From Kineothrix sp. MB12-C1 (GTDB lineage Bacteria; Bacillota; Clostridia; Lachnospirales; Lachnospiraceae), in contig NZ_CP132957.1 in assembly GCF_030863805.1 (NCBI RefSeq), forward strand, positions 434,001-498,000: 64,000 nucleotides of DNA. Direction: 5' to 3'. Positions within the stretch are counted from its first letter, which is position 1; each line of letters starts with the position of its first letter. Both the position numbers and the translations under genes were made by a program. Of the stretch, positions 45,749 to 54,200 are shown piece after piece. The notes beneath the pieces were generated by a model. It was not told the DNA's origin and did not search any database. It saw only the letters and a list, made by a program, of their open reading frames with translations.

Positions 45749-45830
45749 GTAACTGTTCAGTACCCTCACTTATCTTTTCACGTATCCTTACGGTCCGCGC
45801 AGTAAATGCGCAGACCTACTGAATAGTTAC
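45749..45830. repeat. Dispersed repeat B, copy 2 (full unit)
   Basis: An 82-bp unit bounded by inverted GTAACTGTTCAGTA and TACTGAATAGTTAC, with an internal palindrome (GCGCAGTAAATGCGC). Partial end matches also occur at 34656-34672 and 56983-56996. Confidence 0.8.
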
Positions 45831-45854
45831 ATTTCAACGCACTATGGGAAAGGT

Positions 45855-46295
45855 ATGGTTATTACTATAAATATGGAATTCAATGAAATGATCAACAATG
45901 TATTATATACGATTCTAACTGCGATTCTGCCGGTGGCAGCCTATTATATCGTAAGCCTGACGAAAGCTAAAATCAACGAGAGTACCATTATAGAAGAATC
46001 GGTAAAAAATGAGATTATAAGTAATATGATTAAAGATGCCCTATCGGATGTGACGGACGCCGTCCTTCATGTAAATCAAACTTATGTCGATTCGCTGAAA
46101 GCTTCCGGCAAATTCGATAATGCTGCTCAGAATGAAGCATTCCTCAAAGCATATACAGAGGCCATCATGCTAATCTCAGCCGGAACGCAAGAAATAATTG
46201 AAAAAGTATACGGTTCCTTCGACGAATGGCTCAAATCGAAAATCGAAACTTCCGTGAAGAAAGCGAAAACAATGTCAGAAAAGCAAAGCATGTAA
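45855..46295 (+). CDS. Holin-like protein (LLH type)
   Basis: A 146-aa protein with one N-terminal membrane helix (about 15-32; VLYTILTAILPVAAYYIV) and a long charged amphipathic C-terminal part (KNEIISNMIKDALSDVTDAV). This is the layout of phage holins of the LL-H family. Start choice is open: ATG 45855 almost abuts the GGGAAAGG site, and ATG 45870 (MEFNEM) gives better spacing. No endolysin gene is seen beside it in the window. Confidence 0.6.
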   Translation: MVITINMEFNEMINNVLYTILTAILPVAAYYIVSLTKAKINESTIIEESVKNEIISNMIKDALSDVTDAVLHVNQTYVDSLKASGKFDNAAQNEAFLKAYTEAIMLISAGTQEIIEKVYGSFDEWLKSKIETSVKKAKTMSEKQSM

Positions 46296-46314
46296 GAAAG
46301 GTATGGTGATTAAA

Positions 46315-46545
46315 ATGATTAAATACTTTAAAATGAAACTTTTTATGATGCAACTTAAATTGGCACTTTATGATGCTTTAGCTCACAGCGAAGATTACAT
46401 AACAATGCTCACAAAACTAGCTGTTGCTTCTAAAGATATGGAACCCGATGAAGTCAAAAAAGAATTCTTGAAAGAATTCATCGGTATTGTGCATGATTAT
46501 GTCCATAAAACTGATGAAAAAAGTGAAAATAAAGAAAATGGGTAA
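46315..46545 (+). CDS. Small helical protein after the holin
   Basis: A 76-aa protein with an amphipathic, Met/Leu-rich N-terminus (MIKYFKMKLFMMQLKLALYD) and a charged tail. It begins 19 bases after the holin-like gene, so they are coupled. It could be a membrane-associated lysis accessory. An in-frame ATG at 46303 is closer to the AGAAAGG site. Confidence 0.5.
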   Translation: MIKYFKMKLFMMQLKLALYDALAHSEDYITMLTKLAVASKDMEPDEVKKEFLKEFIGIVHDYVHKTDEKSENKENG

Positions 46546-46677
46546 ATCAATAAAAATACCTTAACATATCATTGAGTCCATCATAAACTTATCCGTGAAT
46601 TAAATAGACTTATCATTGCCGTATATTGGAATTTATGATATATTTACTTGGAAAATAATATTAATTAGGAGAAAAGA

Positions 46678-49218
46678 ATGAAATTTAATTCTAAGGGAAA
46701 GTTTTTTATAATTTGTTGTATTTCAGTTATATTTATAAGCATATTCACATTATGTTATTATCTCTTTCCATATCAAGGGTTACGATATGATAGTGAGGTT
46801 TTTTACCCAGTTGTAAGTGAACATTCTTTAATTGAATTGAATGATAATACCATTGTTTCACAAAGTTTCAATTCTGAAAATATCCATTTAAAAGGATTAA
46901 AATATTATTTAATCAAATCGGAATCAGAAATTACTGGTTCTTTACATATATCAATAATGGATGATGACAATAATTTAATATTAGACAGAAGCATTTCCCT
47001 CTCAGATATAGGGAATGCAGAATGGTATTCCGATTATTTTTCACTTACCCTGAAAAAAAATCATATTTATCAAATAAACATTTCTGCTAAAGAGTGCACA
47101 AATAATAATTTTCCTTATTTAATACTGATGACAAATTATGAACAAAATTCACCCAATTTAGAGACATATCAAAATGGTGAACTTCTTAATGGCAATGTTT
47201 TAATTAGCTACGAATTTGCAAAGCTAAATAGCACCTACATAAATGTTATTGTTTTATTTCTATTTATCCTCTCACTTATTACTATTTTATATACCATTAG
47301 TGCTGCAAGTAATAAAAAGTGGATTTCTATGTTAAATAGTTTGAAATTTTATAAATCTATTCCTATCAAAAAAATAGCTGTGATAGTTTTATTTGTTATC
47401 CAGTTTTTACTAATAATACCTAACATTGTTTACAAGGTTGGAGGATTTAATTTAGATCCATCATGGCGTTATTTTTTAAATATAGCTAATTCTTTAAATT
47501 TAAAATATGGCACTGATATCTACTTCACATATGGACCGTTAGGTTACATATGCTATCTTATGAATTTGGACAATTCATTAACCTACTGGATTGGTATCGG
47601 CATCTGGGGCATTATTTTTGCAATCCATATTCTATTATTATATTGGATATACAGATTATACATAGAAAATAAGGTATCATTCACTGCCATATTTTTATCA
47701 GTGTTAGTCTATATATCTGCAATGTTTGAATCTGAACGAGATAATTATCAATTATATTTATTATTATTATCAGTTGTAATCTATTTCTTAGGTAATAGTA
47801 AGAGTATTATAATAACGAATTTGTTATTGAGTTTAATGTTTTTTTGTAAATTTTCAACCTTTACTAGCGGCGTAGCATTCATAACTATCTTCATTATTCT
47901 GCGCTTTTTCTTTGATAAGGACAAAAAAAGTATTTTATTAATGCTCCCCTCCTTAATAATCGCACCTGTTTCATATTTAATTTATAATCCATCTTTAAAA
48001 GGATTATATGAATATGTTACCGGAATATTGAGAATATCCAGCGGATGGATGAAAACACAGCAATGGGATGATGCCATAACAAACCAAGAATATCGATATT
48101 TACTAATTATTGTTTTAATATACATTATGCTTATAGTCATTTCACTTTTAGTCAACTACCGCAAGTCAGCTATTTTAATTTCTTGCTGCGCTTCGCTATT
48201 TTTTGCATATAAATATTCTGTTACTGCACACGGAATTGCTATGGGGATTTGGCTGGTTTCTATGCTCTTTTCTGTTGTAGTTTTATCCATTGACTTTAGT
48301 ACAATGCATTTACAAATCAGGACAAAGAAAAAATATGCCTTTTATTATGCTGCTTCAATAGTTGGATGCCTATTGATTGCTTCATTATTGAGTATAAATC
48401 TTCATAACAATTTTGGGCAAATTAAGGAAAGTCTTAAAAATAAATTTATTACCTATGCGACTTTAACAGACAGCTCCTTACTCCCTGAGCTATATGACAA
48501 TACCTATATCCCATCGAATATTCTCGAAACAATAGGAAATGATACTGTTACTACATATCCATGGGAAATTGGATATAAGGCCGTCTATACCGATTTAAAT
48601 ATGGTTTACAGCCCTTCTATTCAAAATTGTAACGAATTCATTCCATGGCTCGACCAAAAGGTTGCAGATTATTTCTACTCAGAACAGGCTCCCAAATACA
48701 TTATATTGGAAGATGAAACTATTTACTTTCACATAAAATATCTAGATAATCCTTTGACATGGGAAGCAATCAAGGATAGATATAATGCAGTTATTACACA
48801 AGAAGGTTTTTGCTTATTAGAAAGACAAGATAATATTTCTAAAAGAGAAATAGAGCTAATCCATTCTGAGCTTTACTCTACAAAAGACATTATATATTGT
48901 CCGGAAAATGCAGATTATGTGAAGATCAAATTAAAATATTCATTCTATGGAGAAATTAAGGACTTTTTCTGGAGAACAGGAATGACATACATGACAATTA
49001 ACTATAAAGACGGTTCAAATTGTTCGGGTGTAATCATTGTTCCTAATATGCCTTCCGGCTTTTCTTTAGATTATGTTCCTCAGAACATTGATGACGTATC
49101 GCTCGTATTGAATACAGAAGATTTTACTAAGATGTCATCCATTCAATTTAGCGGAATTGGACTTGATGCTTTAGAAGATAATGTAGAAATTGAATGGTAT
49201 CAATATATTGAAAAATAA
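46678..49218 (+). CDS. Multi-membrane GT-C-like protein (cargo gene)
   Basis: An 846-aa protein with an N-terminal membrane helix, a beta-rich extracytoplasmic domain (about 35-175), about eleven further helices (about 182-570) and a C-terminal soluble domain. The loop DPSWRYFLNIAN and FTYGPLGYICYLMNL resemble membrane glycosyltransferases of the GT-C fold, whose acidic catalytic residues lie in the first loop; the donor is unknown. It has its own AT-rich upstream region, AGGAG site and terminator, and markedly lower GC than neighbours. This is the pattern of a moron inserted before the tape measure, possibly altering host surface glycans. Confidence 0.6.
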   Translation: MKFNSKGKFFIICCISVIFISIFTLCYYLFPYQGLRYDSEVFYPVVSEHSLIELNDNTIVSQSFNSENIHLKGLKYYLIKSESEITGSLHISIMDDDNNLILDRSISLSDIGNAEWYSDYFSLTLKKNHIYQINISAKECTNNNFPYLILMTNYEQNSPNLETYQNGELLNGNVLISYEFAKLNSTYINVIVLFLFILSLITILYTISAASNKKWISMLNSLKFYKSIPIKKIAVIVLFVIQFLLIIPNIVYKVGGFNLDPSWRYFLNIANSLNLKYGTDIYFTYGPLGYICYLMNLDNSLTYWIGIGIWGIIFAIHILLLYWIYRLYIENKVSFTAIFLSVLVYISAMFESERDNYQLYLLLLSVVIYFLGNSKSIIITNLLLSLMFFCKFSTFTSGVAFITIFIILRFFFDKDKKSILLMLPSLIIAPVSYLIYNPSLKGLYEYVTGILRISSGWMKTQQWDDAITNQEYRYLLIIVLIYIMLIVISLLVNYRKSAILISCCASLFFAYKYSVTAHGIAMGIWLVSMLFSVVVLSIDFSTMHLQIRTKKKYAFYYAASIVGCLLIASLLSINLHNNFGQIKESLKNKFITYATLTDSSLLPELYDNTYIPSNILETIGNDTVTTYPWEIGYKAVYTDLNMVYSPSIQNCNEFIPWLDQKVADYFYSEQAPKYIILEDETIYFHIKYLDNPLTWEAIKDRYNAVITQEGFCLLERQDNISKREIELIHSELYSTKDIIYCPENADYVKIKLKYSFYGEIKDFFWRTGMTYMTINYKDGSNCSGVIIVPNMPSGFSLDYVPQNIDDVSLVLNTEDFTKMSSIQFSGIGLDALEDNVEIEWYQYIEK

Positions 49219-49265
49219 GATTTATCTAAACTAATACTTTATGATACTCACTGAGTATTTCAAGA

Positions 49266-49305
49266 GTCTACTCCTTTACACAAAGTAAAGAGGGTAGGCT
49301 TCTTT
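49266..49305 (+). terminator. Terminator after the GT-C-like gene
   Basis: GTCTACTCCTTTAC pairs with GTAAAGAGGGTAGGC (two mismatches) around ACAAA, followed by TTCTTTATT. Confidence 0.75.
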
Positions 49306-49493
49306 ATTGCATATTTATTCCTATTTTGTTTTTATGTTGTATGTTAGAATATGCGGCAAATTCTATATAGAGCATTTTTTAATCATTCCCAAATAACTTG
49401 TATAGCATATGAAGGCTTACAAAGTACAATATGCCGTAAAATTAGCAAGCATATAAACTTATATTTATTTAAAATGAAAGGAGGATTCACGAA

Positions 49494-50198
49494 ATGAATT
49501 CAAACCAGATTACGGCAATTATACAAGAAATATTAGAGAAATCCGGTGGTAAAGGCGTTCAGACGAAAGGCTTGATGGCAGTCGTCGGAAGCTTCAAAGA
49601 CGCTGTTTCCGAATTAAAAAAGATAGATACTCTAGTTACTGAAATCAGCAAAGCTAACCGTTCATTATCTAAGTCAGATCTGGCAAAAATCGCCGATACA
49701 TCCTATGATGCTGCAAGTAAATATGGTAAGTTGGCCGCTGATTATCTCGCTGATGTACAGGCGATGGAAAAGGCGGGATATAAATCCGCACAAAGTATGA
49801 CTAAACTTACAAAAGAAATGGCTACCGTAAGTTCACAGGCAGCCTCTTCAAAAATGGATATCGATGAATTTACATCTTCTTTAACTGACATGATTGCTGC
49901 TACACAAAAAAGCGGAACTGAAATGGCTCGTGTATTTAAGGATATCCTAACAAACATTCAACAAGTAACAATTGCCATCAATTCTTCTGCACCTCTAAAA
50001 AGTCCCATACAATTTCCTTCCAATTTATCGATGGGAAATACAAAAAAGGATAACAATATAGAAACCATCGGTAAAGATTTATTAGATTCAATAGGTAAAA
50101 ATATAATTGAAAATTTATCGTCAAATCATCTGGATTATCGCAAACATGATACAGCGCAAATCTTGCAAGGTTCAGATAAACCCTACTGCTATGGTTAA
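49494..50198 (+). CDS. Tape measure protein, first exon/fragment
   Basis: 234 codons to the first stop, of which most belong to the N-terminal helical part of a phage tape measure (KDAVSELKKIDTLVTEISKA and the AAKYGKLAADYLADVQAMEK-type heptads). AAAGGAGG lies before the ATG. Coding stops soon after SNHLDYRKHD; the final residues probably belong to the intron-like insertion. The downstream 1795-codon frame has no ribosome binding site, so both parts likely form one ~2,000-aa protein after splicing, unless the gene is broken. Confidence 0.7.
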   Translation: MNSNQITAIIQEILEKSGGKGVQTKGLMAVVGSFKDAVSELKKIDTLVTEISKANRSLSKSDLAKIADTSYDAASKYGKLAADYLADVQAMEKAGYKSAQSMTKLTKEMATVSSQAASSKMDIDEFTSSLTDMIAATQKSGTEMARVFKDILTNIQQVTIAINSSAPLKSPIQFPSNLSMGNTKKDNNIETIGKDLLDSIGKNIIENLSSNHLDYRKHDTAQILQGSDKPYCYG

Positions 50199-50675
50199 AA
50201 GCTATAGATAAAACAGGAATGAGTTTATATTTTATAAACAAAAGGGTTTTGGCAAAACGCTTTATATAACCATGTGTGGCTACATGGTTTACAGATTTAG
50301 AAATAACTGTACAAGGACTGGAATGGCTCGTGTGACTCGTAATGTAGCACGATATCCGAATCAGCAGACAGGCGTACTTCTTCCATATCTAAAAGAAAGT
50401 GCCGGTCCCAGAGACTACCAGAGCGGGTGGATACTTATAATATTCATCAAGGTATAGTCCGCAACCTATCATTGAGTGTGATAGAGAAAAAGCCAACCGT
50501 AACTATACGGTGCGTATAAATAGTGAGTAATTATGCTCCTCTTTTTACGACTTCCAAAAACGAAAAAGAGAAAATAAAAGATAATTGTCCAGTTCTCTCA
50601 CAGTTACAAAAGCGAAGATTGCTTTGTGAAAATCCATTAGAACGATCTTCAGTGATGGGACTTTCATTTGCTTTT

Positions 50676-50728
50676 CCACGTATTCTTACGGTCAGCACAG
50701 TAAATACGCAGACTTACTGAATAGTTAC
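50676..50728. repeat. Dispersed repeat B, copy 3
   Basis: CCACGTATTCTTACGGTC followed by an AGCACAGTAAATACGCAGAC core and TACTGAATAGTTAC: about 90 percent identical to copy 2. It lies inside the tape-measure insertion. Confidence 0.75.
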
Positions 50729-50748
50729 AATAAAGTTATATCTTACAG

Positions 50749-51189
50749 TTAAAAGTCACTATGACAATTATTACAATGCCACTGTCTATTCCTTTCTACT
50801 ATGGCATACACCCCCAGCATTGCTACAGAAGCCGCTTTGGATATTCCACTTATTCTACTTGTATTATCGGAACTGCAAAATGGACAAATAACCTGATTGG
50901 TTCTCTTCTCTTCCTTTGTCTTTGTTTGCTGTGACAAGCTTGCTTTAAATTGACTCATTTTCAATTGAAACTCTATCGGGTCTTTTTCTTTGAGTGCTAT
51001 CATAGCTTCAAGAAAGGAGATATCCACTGATGTAAATATAATTATTCTACATTCTTCATCCGTCAAACCTGTATCTTGCATTATTAAATTATGTTCTTCG
51101 CACATTCTAGTATTATCCTTAATAAATGGAAAATATCCGTATAATGGCGGTTTGTGTTCTTCTTTACACTTCGGACAATATTTAAGCAT
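50749..51189 (-). CDS. Antisense zinc-ribbon protein in the insertion
   Basis: A 146-aa protein with two zinc-binding sites: CPKCKEEHKPP near the N-terminus with CEEHN, and CPFCSSDNTSR with CNNCHSDF at the end. A central helix-rich part carries VDISFLEAMIALKEKDP. GGGGGTG lies six bases before the ATG. It is intact and opposite in direction to the tape-measure gene, so it is a passenger of the insertion or a later arrival. Function unknown; no nuclease motif was found. Confidence 0.65.
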   Translation of the reverse strand: MLKYCPKCKEEHKPPLYGYFPFIKDNTRMCEEHNLIMQDTGLTDEECRIIIFTSVDISFLEAMIALKEKDPIEFQLKMSQFKASLSQQTKTKEEKRTNQVICPFCSSDNTSRISGISKAASVAMLGVYAIVERNRQWHCNNCHSDF

Positions 51190-51228
51190 AATCAACACCC
51201 CCTATATTTTTTAGTATATCATATTTAA

Positions 51229-54200
51229 TTATTGGAAGCAATTAAATGGATTTATCTCAATGTGCTCGCAAGCTACGAGAAAAAAAATGGATTGAGTGGG
51301 GCATCAACTCCTATTAAAAATTTACACGAGATACACCCTTTAACGGATGACATCAAAGGCTCTTTAAGTAAAATTTTTGGTAATGATAAATTCAACCTTG
51401 ATGATTATATTGATAATTTTGATTTTTTAGCAAAAATCGTTGGCCAAACAGACACGGCATTTATTAGTTTTCTTGAAACAACCCAAAAATCAGGTACGCT
51501 CTATAAAACATCAGGAGAAGCAATTGCTGGCTTTCAAGCATACCTTAAATCAACATCAAATGCACTCTCACATACAAGCCTGAAAACCAAGGCGCTTTCA
51601 GCTTCTATGCAACTCCTCTCTTCTATTGGCATGACGGCTCTCATCACTGGAATTACATGGGCTTTCGGTGAAGGTATCAAGGCAATAAGTAATTACATCC
51701 ACCGGGTCGAACTGGCACAACAAGTAATGAAAGAACTAAACAGTGAGTTCAATGAAACTCAACAACGTATAAGCTCACATAAGCAACTGGTTAATGAAGT
51801 AGCTAAATCCTTTGATGAGTTGTCAAAAGGTGTAGACACTGCTACTAATAAGAATATAGATTTATCAACAGAGGAATATGAAAAGTTTCTTACTATAAGT
51901 AATAGACTTGCCGATGCTTTTCCCGAATTAAAAACAGGCTTGGATGAAAACGGTAACTCTATTTTAAACATTGGAAGAAATGGTAAAATAGCAAGTGAAG
52001 AATTAGAGAATTTACTTGCGCGAGAAGAAGATTTGGCGAACTTTAAGGCATCTGAAAGTATTGATGAATTATTCGATGCCGCTAAAACTCAGATTGTTGA
52101 TGCGAATACAAAATTAGAACAATATAATCAAACGTTGAAAGATAATGAAGCTTCCCTGCAAATGCTAAAGAATCTTGCAAATGATGGCATAAAAATAGAT
52201 GAGAATGCCACTGGTCCTATATTCTCCGGCAAAAATAGCGAAGCAGATATTGCATACCTAAATGCATTAACTCTAGGAGCACAAAACTTCTATAAAGAGC
52301 TTAACGGTGATAGACGCACTGAACTATATTCCTTAGGTTTTGACGCTTCAAGTTTATTCAGAGCAGAATATGATTTAGATGGAAATTTTGAGATATATCA
52401 AGACTTATTTCAACTATCTCCAGGTGAAATAAAATCACTGCAGGAGCAGATCGATACTCAGATACAGGCAATTTACGGACCCGTTGATGATTCTATAGAT
52501 GCACAATCTCAAAAGGCCAATGAAATGTCTAACCGAATAAACGGTATATGGTCTGATTTTCTTCCAAGTTTAGTTTCTGCAATGAAGTCAAAGCAGACTT
52601 TCAAAAATCTAGATGAAAATACAAAAAACATTGCCCTTAGGATAGTTGAAGGATTAGACTCTAGCTATATGGAATCTATGAATGCTTATGATCCTAACGA
52701 CCCTTACGCATACATCAGAGATAAATTTATATTGCCAATGGGAGAACTTGACGACGCCGATAAAGGCAAATTAGTTCAAGCATTTGAAAAGATATTTACC
52801 TTAGATTATAATGATATTTCGCAATCTAACCAAGATGAAATTACCAGATTAATTGATATTATAGCAGAAATGCTGAATAAATCACCGTTAGAACTTCGCG
52901 TGGCTTTAGGCTATGATACAGATATCACACAAGTTCAGGAAAACTATAAAAAATCTTTGGATGAGGCGAAAAAAGATTTTAGTGGTTATGACATAAAATA
53001 TAATGGTTCCCAGAAGGAATCCAGAAATAATGAACTTGGGAACCAGATAGACAGCTTTTACGGGAAAAATATCAAAACCCAAGATGATTTAGATTTATGG
53101 GAAGAGTTAAAAGAACAAATAAAGGATGCCGAGAAATTGATGGTGGCATTCACTGAAGCTAAGAAAAAAGCTAATGAAGAATCCAATGAAAATCAAATAT
53201 TATCCATCTCCAATACAATAGATTTACTTAATACTCAACTCAAACCTACCTTTGATTCATTGAAATCTGCATACAACACTATTTTCACAGAAGATGGCTT
53301 TACACTAGAGAAGGTAGACCTATCGATGCTCGATTCAATAAAAGCTTCCATAGGAGAATTAGACAAAATCGAGGGAATAGATATTGATCCCTCCTCGTTT
53401 GAACACTTGGCTAAAGTTCTTTCAGATTCCTCTTCCACCCCAGAAGAAGTTAAGCAAGCATTCAATGAATTAGCAACTACCGTAACAAATTCATTAAATC
53501 CTAGTTTATCACAAGCAAGTGGAGAACAGTATCTACTTATTCAGTCTATGCTTGAGTCTCTTGGTATCGTGAATAGCGAAGAAGTCATGATAGAAAAGCT
53601 TGGTTATTCTTATGAAGAATATATTGCTGCAAAAAAAGAAGCTGCTCAAGCAGGATTTGACTTGGCGAATTCTACCGAAGAAGATATTTCACAATTTGTA
53701 ATGGAACAGATTGAAGCGGGAAACTGTGGAGAAGCATTGGCTGTTCTTCAGCTAAAGAAGTTGCTTGTAAATTCTACACAAATTAATGCGACTTCTGATA
53801 TTCAACAAATCCTTCTTTTGGCAAAAGCAGCAAATATCTCTTCATCATCTCTTGTTTCTCTTTCTAATGCAAAAAACCAATTTGATTTAGCCGCCTCCAT
53901 TGGTGATAAGCAAGGTATGTCTCTTGCTGCAAGGGGTATTAAAGAAGCAGGTGAAAAGTTTAAAGAGGAAGTATTAAATCTTGGGGAACTAGACGTTAAC
54001 TTTAATGGTAGTGGTGGCTCTGCTGGCAAGGCAGGGAAAGAAGCCGCCGATGCCTATCTCGAAGCTTTTGAAAAAGAGCTTTCTGAACTCGACTCCCTAA
54101 AAGATCGGGGTAAAATCACAGAGAAGCAATATCTTGACGCCCTCAGACATTTATATGTGAAATATTTCAACCAGAAGAAGAAATATTTAGATCAGTATGA

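Larger units (their letters stand above)
50160..51228 (+). mobile_element. Insertion with group I intron core
   Basis: Group I P7 elements are visible: R-type CAGAGACTA (50409-50417) and S-type AAGGTATAGTCC (50449-50460), in which GACTA pairs with TAGTC. A P9-like stem (CTATCA/TGATAG, 50466-50484) and a second stem (ACCGTA-ACTA-TACGGT, 50496-50511) follow. A Q-like AATCAGCAGACAGG lies at about 50360. The 5' boundary is only approximate. No homing endonuclease is present. The distal part holds repeat B and an antisense zinc-ribbon gene, so the insertion is composite. Its right end is just before an in-phase tape-measure frame. Confidence 0.65.

Noticed and set aside
49913-50334. Short similarity between exon text (GAAATGGCTCGTGT at 49919) and the intron (GGAATGGCTCGTGT at 50320)
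   Set aside because: About 13 identical bases could be chance in this AT-rich region, and a group I guide should be complementary, not identical, to exon sequence.
50523-50720. 65-codon plus-strand frame in the insertion
   Set aside because: Its end is made of repeat B sequence, it has no clear ribosome binding site, and it shows no protein-like pattern.
51229-51240. Independent translation of the large tape-measure frame from TTG 51232
   Set aside because: No ribosome binding site lies upstream (AT-only sequence), and the first fragment supplies the missing N-terminus, so splicing or gene breakage explains it better.
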